DNA of 64,000 bases from Pseudomonadota bacterium (GCA_023391095.1 JAEWBN010000001.1:62001-126000); one strand, 5' to 3'. Shown: positions 33,532-42,351, numbered from the stretch's first letter. The notes: generated from the sequence alone by a model not told the origin. Translations and numbers: made by a program.

Positions 33532-35321
33532 CGGGTCGCATCCACGAAATGACCGGCCGCCGACGGCACCTGAGGCGGCGCAGCCGGGGTTCCCGCGCGC
33601 ACCAGCACCGAACTCGGTGCCAGCCCGACTTCGGCAAGACCGGCACGCAACCCGTCGAGATTGGCGGACAGCATTGCCGCCGTATCCGCGCGATCAGCCC
33701 AGATCAGGACCCCGGCCGTCCCGGCACGCAGTGAAATCTGGGCGCCGACCTCCCCCACCTCGTCGAGGTGCATGGCGAACTTCACCTGCCAGCCGCGATC
33801 CTCTGGCCGGCCGTCCTCCTTATCGGGGTCCCGATGAATTTGCATATGCAGCAGCGCCTGCTGCCCCGCCATGAGAACAGGTAGATCAAGGCTCCATTGG
33901 GCGCCGTCCTGCCGCGCCGCCGGTTCGGGGAGCGAGGCATTCTGGTGCAAGCGCAAACGCGACAAGGCCGCGTCTGTCCGCTCGAGCAACACCTTGCCTG
34001 CGTCCAGCGGCTCCAGGGGCAAGGATCTGGGTGCAGCGACATTGGGCTTGGCCCGCGGAACCTGCCCACGCACCGGTGGGGCAAGGCTCGAAACCTGTTC
34101 AACCTCGGCCTGGTTTCCAAGCCAGGAAAGGAGCTGACGCTGCAGGCTAAGGAGCGAGGATTTCATGTCTCCCGCCGCGCCCCGTGCCTGACCTGACGCA
34201 ATTAAGGCCTCCTGGAATATCCCGGACTGCTGCACGGCCTTCTGCAGCACCGTCCCATCCACGCGCGGACCGTCCAGCGGTACACGCTGCGCCAGCACCT
34301 GCTGCATGGCCTTGGCCACCGGCTCGGGTACAGCCACCTTACCCGCAATGGCCGTCATCGCGCTCAGGAGGCTCAAGACGCTGTCCTGCCTTGGCGCCGC
34401 CGTGTGGACCATCTGGTTGAGGGCCGCCTGCACATTTGGCGCCGCTGCCAAAGGGCGCGCCGCCACTGCGCCGGGCTGTGGCCCAGCCGGTGCGGCAGGA
34501 TGTTGACCGACACTTGTCGTCGGCGTGGCCTGCTGGACCGGCTGCGAAAAGGTGTTTGCCGAGGCCTGCAATGCGGGAGGGGCTCCCGGCGCCGCCAGAT
34601 AGGGCATCGCCTGCCTGGACAGGCTGGCAGAAAGTTCGGGGCTGGTCCTAGGAGCCGAGTTTACCGTCGGCGATGTCGGCGGACTGGTGGGGCTCGTCGA
34701 CGCCACCGGTGCGGAAGCGGTTACCGGATTTGCGGTCGGTGCCGCTGCTGCCGCTGGACCTGTAACGGCCGCGGGTTGCGTGGTGCCGGCGGGAATGGCT
34801 CCGGGCGCAGGCCCCGTAGGTAGAGCTGCCGGTGCGGAGGCCAAAGGCGCCGGACTTGGCAACGGCGGCTGTCCCGAGCCTGGCACCGCCGGCACAGGTG
34901 ACGGCTGAGCACCTGACAGGGGCACTGTCGCGCCAGGTGCCGGCGCAGCTCGTGTAACCGGAACCGGCGAAGTCGATGTGGGTTGCGCCAGCGCTGCCGC
35001 CGAAAGCTGCACCGTTGTGGCATTGCCCTGCTGCGGTTGCGGCTGGGCGGTCGTGGCTTGGGGAGGCTTGATGGAAACCAAGGCTAGCGTCAGCTGGCCT
35101 TCTGCCTGCTGCACCGCAAGGGTCAACACGGTGCCTGGCGGCTGCGGAGCGGGCAGTTGCAGCGCCAGCGTCTGCCGCCCGATCAGGACCTGTGTCAACC
35201 CGTTGGGCAGTTGCGTGCCCACTCGGGCGTCGATGCTCTGCCCGGCCATCTGCGCAAGAGCACGCAGGTCTGCACTCGCCTGGGCGAGAGGTATGGACGG
35301 TAGCTGGGACGGGATACTCAT
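33528..35321 (-). CDS. FliK-like hook-length control family protein
   Basis: 597 residues. The N-terminal 100 residues contain an OB-like segment (GTQLPNGLTQVLIGRQTLALQLPAPQPPGTVLTLAVQQAEGQLTLALV). The middle (about 110-300) is Pro/Ala/Thr-rich, as in ruler proteins. The C-terminal domain (about 460-585) has WSLDLPVLMAGQQALLHMQIHRD, WQVKFAMHLDEVGEVGAQISLRAG and ADRADTAAMLSANLDGLRAGLAEVGL, the FliK C-domain. It is coupled with the FlhB-C-like gene, as the partner domains are in flagellar export. No flagellar genes are nearby. Confidence 0.85.
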   Translation of the reverse strand: MSIPSQLPSIPLAQASADLRALAQMAGQSIDARVGTQLPNGLTQVLIGRQTLALQLPAPQPPGTVLTLAVQQAEGQLTLALVSIKPPQATTAQPQPQQGNATTVQLSAAALAQPTSTSPVPVTRAAPAPGATVPLSGAQPSPVPAVPGSGQPPLPSPAPLASAPAALPTGPAPGAIPAGTTQPAAVTGPAAAAAPTANPVTASAPVASTSPTSPPTSPTVNSAPRTSPELSASLSRQAMPYLAAPGAPPALQASANTFSQPVQQATPTTSVGQHPAAPAGPQPGAVAARPLAAAPNVQAALNQMVHTAAPRQDSVLSLLSAMTAIAGKVAVPEPVAKAMQQVLAQRVPLDGPRVDGTVLQKAVQQSGIFQEALIASGQARGAAGDMKSSLLSLQRQLLSWLGNQAEVEQVSSLAPPVRGQVPRAKPNVAAPRSLPLEPLDAGKVLLERTDAALSRLRLHQNASLPEPAARQDGAQWSLDLPVLMAGQQALLHMQIHRDPDKEDGRPEDRGWQVKFAMHLDEVGEVGAQISLRAGTAGVLIWADRADTAAMLSANLDGLRAGLAEVGLAPSSVLVRAGTPAAPPQVPSAAGHFVDATR

Positions 35322-35403
35322 CGGCCATCCGACTCCGGCGCATCATGCAGCCGAATACCAGTCTAGCCGATCACTCCGCTCCCGTCAGCAGCACGTCCGC
35401 CGG

Positions 35404-36147
35404 TCAGTTGGGACGAATATCGGTATAGTCCTTTGTCATCGGCTTACCGCGGAAGGTGACCCAGAAGAAATTGAGCGTGTAGGTGCCCGCCGTGCGGAAC
35501 ACGCCTTCCTTTTCCAGCCGCCGCCCGGAGGTCTTCATCTTGAGCGCAAAGGTCCATTTGACCTTGCCGACCTTGGAAAGCCGCACGGCCACATCCGTGT
35601 CTTCACCGAAAAAGGTGATCGAGCGGTCATAGCCGCCCACGGAGGCCCAGGCCTCGCGCTTGAAAACGAAATTGCCCCCCTGCACCACGGAGCCGACCCG
35701 CAGGACATAGCGGTTGAGCAGGTAGATGAGGTAGGTCAGCCCATAGAACATGCCGATCAGCAGCCGATTGTGCAGCGCCATGTCATAGTAGATATAGGGC
35801 CCACTGAGGCAGACGAGCTTCGGGTCCTTGCGGAATTCCTTGTCGACCAGCGTCAGCCAGCCCTCGGGCACCATCGTGTCGCTGTCGATATTGGCCACAA
35901 GGTCATAGCCCTCGCTGGCGGCAAAGCCGGCATCGCGTGCATTGACCAGGCCCTTTTTGGGCTCATCGACCACACGGACGCGCTCGAAGCTGCGGGCAAT
36001 CTCGCCCGTCCTGTCGGTCGAGGCGTTGTTGACCACGATCACGTCCGCCGGCACGCCAGATCGATCAATCTCGGCCAGCACCGACTGGAGGCATTTGCCG
36101 ATCAGTGCTTCCTCATTATAGGCGGGAATGACGAAGGCGATTTTCAT
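35404..36147 (-). CDS. glycosyltransferase family 2
   Basis: 247 residues. GT-A fold: IAFVIPAYNEEALIGKCLQSVL, DVIVVNNASTDRTGEIA, GLVNARDAGF, the metal-binding NIDSDTMVPEGWL, and later GGNFVFKREAWASVGGYDRSITFFGEDTDVAVRLSKVGKV with the conserved ED acceptor-site residues. A short hydrophobic patch (LIGMFYGLTYLIYLL) may bind the membrane surface. It transfers sugar from a nucleotide donor to an unknown acceptor. Monocistronic; the 215 bp to the divergent channel gene contain no other feature that I can support. Confidence 0.9.
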   Translation of the reverse strand: MKIAFVIPAYNEEALIGKCLQSVLAEIDRSGVPADVIVVNNASTDRTGEIARSFERVRVVDEPKKGLVNARDAGFAASEGYDLVANIDSDTMVPEGWLTLVDKEFRKDPKLVCLSGPYIYYDMALHNRLLIGMFYGLTYLIYLLNRYVLRVGSVVQGGNFVFKREAWASVGGYDRSITFFGEDTDVAVRLSKVGKVKWTFALKMKTSGRRLEKEGVFRTAGTYTLNFFWVTFRGKPMTKDYTDIRPN

Positions 36148-36362
36148 GTGGGCTTCCGTGCGGGCCGTTCATTCGAATGGCGAGGACATAGCGCGCCGTG
36201 ATGCCCCCGGCAACCGCGACGGAGTCCACCGCACAGGGGCGGGTCCAGTGTCACGGCCAAATCCGCCACGCCATGAACGCACAGGAGAGCGCCGTGCTCA
36301 CTTGATTGTGGGGCCGGAATGGGCCCTCCTACGAGCCCGCAGAACCGAGTCGAGCCGGCCTC

Positions 36363-37184
36363 ATGTCCGACAGCTTACCGTCTTCGCCCGAAACTGAAAA
36401 AGAGGACGACCACTGGCTGGCGCGGCTGCGAACCAAGTTGCGCCTCCTTTATCATGGCCAGTCGGCCAAGGCCCTGCGGTTCCAGGGGACCATCCTGGTG
36501 GTCGATCTGGCGATCATCGGGTTCTTCATCGCCAGCCCCCTGCTGCGCGACAGCGAGGCGTTTCTGTGGATCGACTACTCGATCGCGGCCATCCTGGCCA
36601 TCGATCTGGGTGCGCGGGCGCTCGCCTCCACGCACCCTACGCGGTGGGTGCGCCAGTTCCCCGTCATCGTCGATATCTTCATTCTCGCCACCCTCCTGGC
36701 GCCCACCTGGCTCTTCAATCTCGGCTTCCTGCGCATCCTGCGCCTCTGGACGCTATCGCGCTCCACCATGATATGGCGGCCGCTCGAACGGCGCGGCCTG
36801 GGTGGATACCGCGACACGATCCAGGCCGTGATCAACCTCCTCGTCTTTCTCTTTGTCGTGACAGGCTTCGTCTACACGGCCTTCGCGCGCCAGGATTCTG
36901 GGATCGAGGGCTATATCGACGCGCTCTACTTCACGGTTACGACCATGACGACGACCGGCTTTGGCGACATCACCCTGCCCGGCACATTCGGCAAGCTGGC
37001 ATCCATCGTCATCATGATCATCGGCATTTCGCTATTTGTGCGCCTAGCCCAGTTGATCTTCCGCCCCAACAAGGTGCAGTTCCCCTGCCCGCAATGTGGC
37101 TTGAGCCGGCACGAACCCGATGCCGTGCATTGCAAGGCTTGCGGGCACCTGCTCAAAATTCCCGACGAGGGACACGACCACTAG
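36363..37184 (+). CDS. two-pore-helix potassium channel with C-terminal zinc ribbon
   Basis: 273 residues. Several hydrophobic helices (about 40-180), including an S4-like basic segment (LGFLRILRLWTLSRSTMIWRPLERRG), form a voltage-sensor-like part. The pore loop reads TVTTMTTTGFGDITLPGTFGK, a filter TTGFGD close to the canonical T-V-G-Y-G-D, followed by the last helix. The C-terminus is a rubredoxin-like zinc ribbon, CPQCGLSRHEPDAVHCKACGHLL. The ATG is at 36363. It ends four bases into the convergent kinase gene. Confidence 0.87.
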   Translation: MSDSLPSSPETEKEDDHWLARLRTKLRLLYHGQSAKALRFQGTILVVDLAIIGFFIASPLLRDSEAFLWIDYSIAAILAIDLGARALASTHPTRWVRQFPVIVDIFILATLLAPTWLFNLGFLRILRLWTLSRSTMIWRPLERRGLGGYRDTIQAVINLLVFLFVVTGFVYTAFARQDSGIEGYIDALYFTVTTMTTTGFGDITLPGTFGKLASIVIMIIGISLFVRLAQLIFRPNKVQFPCPQCGLSRHEPDAVHCKACGHLLKIPDEGHDH

Positions 37185-39889
37185 CGGTCGGAGCGCACGA
37201 TCGGGAGACGGATCCGGAAGCACGCCCCCGGCAGCGATCCTTGGATGAGCTCAAGCGAGCCGTTCATCCGCTTGACGATCTGCCGGCTGATGGCCAGGCC
37301 AAGACCCGCGCCGCCCTGATCGCCGGCGCCTTCCACACCCCGCCAGAATTTTTCGAAAATCATCTTGCGATTGCGCCGCGCAATGCCCGGACCGTTGTCG
37401 GCAATCTCGACGACATAATAGCCCGCCCGCACCTGCGAGCTTACCTGCATCACCGGGCTCTGCGCGTCGTTGTACTTCACCGCGTTGGAGATGACGTTGA
37501 TGAAGACCTGGCACAGCCGGTCCGCATCGCCTTCCACCATTGTTGTGTGGGCGCGCTCGCCCATCTGCAGCTCCATGCCCTTCTGGCGCACCAACGCGTC
37601 GCACACCGAAAGCGCGCGCTCCAGCGCCTCCTCGGCATCGATGGGCATGTTTTCCCAGCTCCGCTCGCCGCGTTCCAGCGCGCTGAGATCGAGGATTTCG
37701 TCGAGCAGGCGCGTCAGGCGCAGGCTCTCCTTGTGAATGGTCGAGATGAATTTCTGCCTTTGATGGTCGTCCAGCGACCCCGGTTCCATCAGGATTTCGG
37801 AGAAGGACCGGATGGAGGTCATGGGCGTGCGCACCTCATGGCTCACCTGGCTCAGGAACTCGTCCTTCTGGCTATCCAGTTCCCGCAATTGCGTATTGGC
37901 ATCTTCCAGCTTCTGCGCGGTCAGGCGCAGCTCCGCCGAGGTCTTTTCCAGCTGCTGGGAATATTCGATGACCTGCTGGGTTTCGTCGGCCATCTGCATC
38001 ATTTCCTCGAGCGAAATGGCGCCACCCGCTACCACCTTGGACAGCATCACGTGCGCCGAGGCCGCGCCGATGGATCCGGCCAGTTCGCGCTCGAGGCGGC
38101 CGATGAACTCCGGCGTCGGATCCAGCAGGGAAGGCTCGACCCCACTGTCGCGCGCCTCGCTTTCAAACAACGCCGCCGCCCGGCGCTCGCCCAGGACGCG
38201 TTCGATCACGAAATAAAGGTCATTGGCGGTAGCTGAGCCGCGCACGAAATTGCCGCGCGTCTGCGGGCCATGGCGGAATACGTCGACGAAGATGCTGGCC
38301 TGGATGCGTTCCAGGGCCGACTGGCTGGTCAGCAGCGATACGACGCAGAGGATGATGACATTGACCGAAAGGCTCCAGAAGGCCGCATGCGCCAGAGGGT
38401 CAAGGCCATCGAAGCCGAACATGGCCTCTGGCCGCAGCCAGGAAATCCCCCAGGGGCCATGGGCCAGAAGCATCGCCACTTGCGGCGATACGGATTCAAA
38501 GGATGGCAGGAAGCTGCACCAGACCCAGATGATGAAGCCCGCCGCGATAGCCGCGGTGGCCGCCTTGAGCGAAGCTTCCCGCCAGAAAATCGCGGCAATG
38601 ACGGCCGGGAAAAACTGGGCGATACCGGTAAACGAGATGAGACCGATGGGGGCCAGCGCATTGGAGTCGCGGGTGAAGAAGAAATAGAAAAAGCCCAGCG
38701 ACAGGATCAGCACGATGGAAATCCGGCGCGCCACCAGGATCATGCGCGTCACGCCCTGCCCATCCCCGCCGCCGACCGGGCTTACCCGCAGAATGAGCGG
38801 CATGACGATGTGGTTCGACACCATGATCGAGAGCGCGATGGACTCAAGGATGATCATCGAAGTGGCCGATGAAAACCCGCCGATAAAGGCGAAAAGCGCC
38901 AGCGCATCCTGCCCGAAGGCCATGGGCAGGGTCAGCGCAAACATGTCGGGGTTGGAGCCTTCCGGCATGGTCGCCAGCCCGAAGACGGCGATGGGCAGGA
39001 TAAAGAGGCTCATCAGCATCATATAGGCAGGGAAGGCCCAGCTGGCGACGCGCAGGTGGCTTTCGCGCGAATTCTCGACCACCGTCACCTGAAACTGGCG
39101 CGGCAGGCAGACGATGGCCGCGACCGAGAGGCCAAGCGTGGTCAACCAGCGCTCGTCGAACGTGTCCTCGGGAAAGAAGGTGACGCCGACACGGTCGGCC
39201 TGGCTAAAGATCGCCTCGAACCCGCCCCCGACATAAACGACGAATATGCCAACCGCCACGAGCGCGGTGAGTTTTACCACGGCTTCAAAGGCGATCGCCG
39301 CCACAACCCCGTGATGTTGTTCCTTGGCGTCCACATGGCGCGTGCCAAAGAGAATGGTGAAGAGCGCCATGCCGGCGGCCACGCCAAAAGCAAGGCCCAC
39401 ATCGTCGATACCGGCGAGACTTCCCTGCCCGAATTCAGAGGCGCCTGCGACGGCCTGGATCGAGGAAGTCACGGCCTTGAGCTGCAATGCAATATAGGGC
39501 GCGATGCCGATCACCGCGATGCAGGTGACCAGCACGGCCAGCCGGTTCGACTTGCCGAAGCGGGAGGACAGGAGATCGGCGACGGACGTGATGCGCTGCC
39601 GATGGCTGATGCGCACAAGGCGGCGCAGGAGGAACCACCAGCCGACAAAGACGATGGTCGGCCCCAAATAGATGGTCAGGAACTCAAGACCGCTGCGCGC
39701 GGCATTGCCGACGGCGCCATAGAAGGTCCAGCTGGTGCAGTAGACCGAGATGGACAACGTGTAGACGGCCGGGGAGTGGAGAAACGACTTCTTGTTCGAG
39801 CGGGCGCGCCGGTCGCCAAAATAGGCAAGCACGAACAACAGGCCCACATATCCAACGGCGGTGGCGATCACGAAATCAGCCGACAGCAT
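37181..39889 (-). CDS. sensor histidine kinase with SLC5 symporter-like sensor (CbrA/CrbS type)
   Basis: 902 residues. About 13 hydrophobic helices (1-500) resemble Na+/solute symporters (YCTSWTFYGAVGNAARSGLEFL). A linker region with SQSALERIQASIFVDVF follows, then a coiled coil, HisKA with FLSQVSHEVRTPMTSIRSFSEIL (His near 684), and HATPase with N-box VFINVISNAVKYN, DNGPGI and GGAGLGLAIS. Such kinases sense transport or metabolic substrates (acetate, histidine, pyruvate) and often control a response regulator. The preceding small membrane gene overlaps its ATG by one base. Confidence 0.93.
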   Translation of the reverse strand: MLSADFVIATAVGYVGLLFVLAYFGDRRARSNKKSFLHSPAVYTLSISVYCTSWTFYGAVGNAARSGLEFLTIYLGPTIVFVGWWFLLRRLVRISHRQRITSVADLLSSRFGKSNRLAVLVTCIAVIGIAPYIALQLKAVTSSIQAVAGASEFGQGSLAGIDDVGLAFGVAAGMALFTILFGTRHVDAKEQHHGVVAAIAFEAVVKLTALVAVGIFVVYVGGGFEAIFSQADRVGVTFFPEDTFDERWLTTLGLSVAAIVCLPRQFQVTVVENSRESHLRVASWAFPAYMMLMSLFILPIAVFGLATMPEGSNPDMFALTLPMAFGQDALALFAFIGGFSSATSMIILESIALSIMVSNHIVMPLILRVSPVGGGDGQGVTRMILVARRISIVLILSLGFFYFFFTRDSNALAPIGLISFTGIAQFFPAVIAAIFWREASLKAATAAIAAGFIIWVWCSFLPSFESVSPQVAMLLAHGPWGISWLRPEAMFGFDGLDPLAHAAFWSLSVNVIILCVVSLLTSQSALERIQASIFVDVFRHGPQTRGNFVRGSATANDLYFVIERVLGERRAAALFESEARDSGVEPSLLDPTPEFIGRLERELAGSIGAASAHVMLSKVVAGGAISLEEMMQMADETQQVIEYSQQLEKTSAELRLTAQKLEDANTQLRELDSQKDEFLSQVSHEVRTPMTSIRSFSEILMEPGSLDDHQRQKFISTIHKESLRLTRLLDEILDLSALERGERSWENMPIDAEEALERALSVCDALVRQKGMELQMGERAHTTMVEGDADRLCQVFINVISNAVKYNDAQSPVMQVSSQVRAGYYVVEIADNGPGIARRNRKMIFEKFWRGVEGAGDQGGAGLGLAISRQIVKRMNGSLELIQGSLPGACFRIRLPIVRSDR

Positions 39890-40128
39890 CAGCGTTCGGC
39901 CTCGCTGGTATCGGTATCCTCATCGTCTTGTGGCGCGGAATGGGCGAGCACCGCCGTGCCCGCGATCATCAGCACCCAAAGCGCAAAGAGGTAGAAGACG
40001 ATCTGCGGCACGCCGAAATGATTGATGGGGTGGCTGAAAACGTAGACGGCGGGGGGCAGCATGAGCAGCGTGCCCAGGATCGTCAGCAGCAGCATGCCGC
40101 CGACGGTTCTACGCCTGTCCTGCCGCAT
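39889..40128 (-). CDS. small membrane protein upstream of the sensor kinase
   Basis: 79 residues from the ATG at 40128: a basic N-terminus (RQDRRRTVGG), two hydrophobic helices (LLLTILGTLLMLPPAVYVF and PQIVFYLFALWVLMIAGTAVL) and an acidic tail. An alternative ATG at 40095 would drop the basic part. The size and place match small proteins that accompany SLC5-type transporters or kinases (DUF4212-like idea), but I cannot assign a family. It overlaps the regulator gene upstream and the kinase gene downstream (TGATG). Confidence 0.7.
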   Translation of the reverse strand: MRQDRRRTVGGMLLLTILGTLLMLPPAVYVFSHPINHFGVPQIVFYLFALWVLMIAGTAVLAHSAPQDDEDTDTSEAER

Positions 40129-40492
40129 CGCCCAGCAACTCGCGCACGGCGCCGACGACTTCGGCATTGGCATAGGGCTTGGTGACAAAGCTGTCCGCGC
40201 CCAGTTCCTCGGCAATGCGCCGGTCCTGCTGCTGACCCTTGGCCGTCAGGATGAGCACCGGCAGGTCCTGCGTCTGGCTGTCGGCGCGCAATTGGCGCAG
40301 CACATCGAAGCCGCTCCGCTTGGGCAGCATCACGTCCAGCACCAGCATACGCGGCTGCAAACGCCGTACCTGCTCCAGTACGGCATCGCCATCGGTTACC
40401 GATTCAATGCTCCAGCCAGCCCGCCGCAAGATGAAATCGAGCGACTCCAGAATGCTCGGCTCATCTTCGGCTATCAGTATGTCGATGGCCAA
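40109..40492 (-). CDS. single-domain response regulator (CheY-like receiver)
   Basis: 127 residues, only a receiver domain. ILIAEDEPS holds the acidic pocket, LVLDVMLPKRSG the phospho-acceptor Asp, ILTAKG the Thr switch and VTKPYANAEVV the conserved Lys. There is no output domain, so it must act on another protein. The preferred start is a TTG at 40492, preceded by GGGGGAAAA, which gives the usual beginning of the family (AIDILIAEDEP); an ATG at 40528 would add 12 atypical residues. It lies between the XRE regulator gene and the kinase unit, on the same strand. Confidence 0.9.
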   Translation of the reverse strand: MAIDILIAEDEPSILESLDFILRRAGWSIESVTDGDAVLEQVRRLQPRMLVLDVMLPKRSGFDVLRQLRADSQTQDLPVLILTAKGQQQDRRIAEELGADSFVTKPYANAEVVGAVRELLGDAAGQA

Positions 40493-40545
40493 TTTTCCCC
40501 CCGTGACATGGTCTCCCCTCCACGTCATCTCCCACTAAACCCCAA

Positions 40546-42174
40546 TCAGCCGGAATCGCCAAGCGCAAATCCGGGTGGCACCAGCGGCGCGCGCATGACA
40601 GGAGCCGCCGATCCCGGTCCCAGTGCAGCCTCCTGGCGGCTGGCGCAGTCGGTGCGCGGGCACAGGCGGCAACTGGGCCCCACCGGAGTATCGGCGCCCA
40701 GGTCGTTTAGATCGAGCCCGCGGGCATAGACCGTGCGCCCGGCATGGAGCACATCGCAGGCCAGCATGATCGAGGTCACCACCGGAGCCTCGCGATAACT
40801 CGCCAGGCGCCGTTGCGTGGTGCGCGCCACGAAGAGATAGCGCGAGCCGTCGGAAAATCGCACCACCTGGCGCATCGGCGTGTCGGGGGTGCGAAAGGCG
40901 CCGTAGATCACCCAGAGCGGACAGGCGTGCCCGGCATTGGGCAGCAACAGGCCGGGCAGCGGAAAGTGCTTGGTCAACCGTCCCGCCGGATCGGACCGCA
41001 AGAAGCCGAAAGGGATGCCCTCCGCCCCCGGTCGCCGCAACGTCACCAGCCGCTGTGCCACCTGCTCGTAGCTCGCATTGAACGTCTGCCTGAGAAAATC
41101 GATATCGTAGGAAGACGCCTCCGCCTCATCGAGAAACGGCAGGTAGGGCAGTACAATCGCGCCGGCAAGGTATGAGCCCAAGGCCCGCCGCGCCAGCGTC
41201 AAGGCGTTGGCGCTGCCCAGATTGGCCAGCCGCAATACGTCGTTGATGGCGTCGGGCGCTGCCAGTTCGCCCAGCAATCGCGCCAACTGAAACTGCCGCG
41301 TGGCCAGCGTCGTCGACCCCTGGAACCACATGACCCGCCGAACCGGGTCGAACAGATATTGCCCAGGAAAATTCTCAAGCCCCTCACCGGGCACGCCACC
41401 CGTAACCGTGCGGACACCAAATCGCTCCTCGAGCATGGCCACGAGCGTATCGGCGCCAAAGCGTCCAACCGCTTCGACCTCGGCCCGCAGCGCGGCAGCC
41501 GCCTCTTCCAGTTCGGGGAAATAATTGGTCCGCTCGATGATGAGATCGTCGATTTCGCGTGCCGGCGATACCGTGCGCCGGTCGGCGCTGGAATGATCGA
41601 ACTGGCCGATCAGGTTGCGCGCAACCTCGGTCAGCGTCAGCGCCTCGCGGCTGATGGCGCCGATGAAGCGCTGCCTCTCGGCATCGTCGAGATCCTGCAC
41701 CTCTTCCAGAATTTCCGCGCTGGACCGGACTGCCGTAATCCCCGAGAGTACCTGATGCAGCAACTGGCTGAGGAGCGGGTCTGAGCGCAGCCGGTCGGCA
41801 TAGGCGTCGGCGCTGGCCACCGCCCCGGTATAGGCGCGATGGAGCCGCGCCAGAGCCATTGCACTGGCCGGATACTGCGCCACCAGCTGGCGGCGTTCGT
41901 CGGGCTGAAAGGGCAACGACTCGACCATGGGATCGGCATAGGCTTCTTCGAGATCCTGCAGCAGCTTCTGCTCGGTCTGGCCCGTCAGCTCATCGATGTC
42001 GATATGCAGATGCAGCGCGACGCGCTGTAAAAGCGCGCCGGCAATGTCGCGTTTGTTGTTTTCGATGAGGTTGAGGTAGCTGGGCGAAATCCCCACCAGC
42101 CGCGCCAGTGCCGCTTGGGAAATCCTGAGCGATTTCCTGCGGTTGCTGATCCTGAAGCCGATCGGTGCCCGCAT
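40546..42174 (-). CDS. XRE family regulator of ScfR/RamB type with HisKA-like insert
   Basis: 542 residues. An XRE helix-turn-helix (FRISNRRKSLRISQAALARLVGISPSYLNLIENNKR) spans about 7-60. Residues 134-190 read like a kinase dimerisation/His domain: LLSQLLHQV with His140, then ITAVRSSAEIL and DDAERQRFIGAI, closely matching the kinase encoded by 37181-39889. The DUF2083/IrrE-like part follows, without HExxH, and a Cys cluster (CRLCPRTDC) sits near the end. ScfR/RamB/PrpR regulators control short-chain acyl metabolism. It is divergent from the importer operon, with a palindrome between them. Confidence 0.88.
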   Translation of the reverse strand: MRAPIGFRISNRRKSLRISQAALARLVGISPSYLNLIENNKRDIAGALLQRVALHLHIDIDELTGQTEQKLLQDLEEAYADPMVESLPFQPDERRQLVAQYPASAMALARLHRAYTGAVASADAYADRLRSDPLLSQLLHQVLSGITAVRSSAEILEEVQDLDDAERQRFIGAISREALTLTEVARNLIGQFDHSSADRRTVSPAREIDDLIIERTNYFPELEEAAAALRAEVEAVGRFGADTLVAMLEERFGVRTVTGGVPGEGLENFPGQYLFDPVRRVMWFQGSTTLATRQFQLARLLGELAAPDAINDVLRLANLGSANALTLARRALGSYLAGAIVLPYLPFLDEAEASSYDIDFLRQTFNASYEQVAQRLVTLRRPGAEGIPFGFLRSDPAGRLTKHFPLPGLLLPNAGHACPLWVIYGAFRTPDTPMRQVVRFSDGSRYLFVARTTQRRLASYREAPVVTSIMLACDVLHAGRTVYARGLDLNDLGADTPVGPSCRLCPRTDCASRQEAALGPGSAAPVMRAPLVPPGFALGDSG

Positions 42175-42189
42175 CCCACGCCCTCACCT

Positions 42190-42205
42190 TGTCAACGTTT
42201 TGACA
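42190..42205. promoter_or_regulatory. candidate operator TGTCAA-N4-TTGACA
   Basis: A perfect inverted repeat of six bases with spacer CGTT, 15 bp before the XRE regulator start codon and about 150 bp before the solute-binding-protein gene. TTGACA could also serve as a -35 box toward the importer operon, though no good -10 is found at 17 bp. The location between a regulator and a divergent operon suggests autoregulation and operon control. Confidence 0.5.
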
Positions 42206-42351
42206 TATTTTCCGCGCCGCCAGATCAATAATTTACAGAATAGACGTGGTTTTACAATGGTCTATTGCTTGCGTTTTCAATTGCGTCGAAACTGAGCCCG
42301 CGGTGAACCCTCGGCAAAGCATCGAAGGTCCCGCGCCAAAGGAGGAGATCA

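Noticed and set aside
36566..38236. 556-codon + strand frame crossing the channel gene and the kinase gene
   Set aside because: It runs through two real genes in wrong frame or strand and has no family features.
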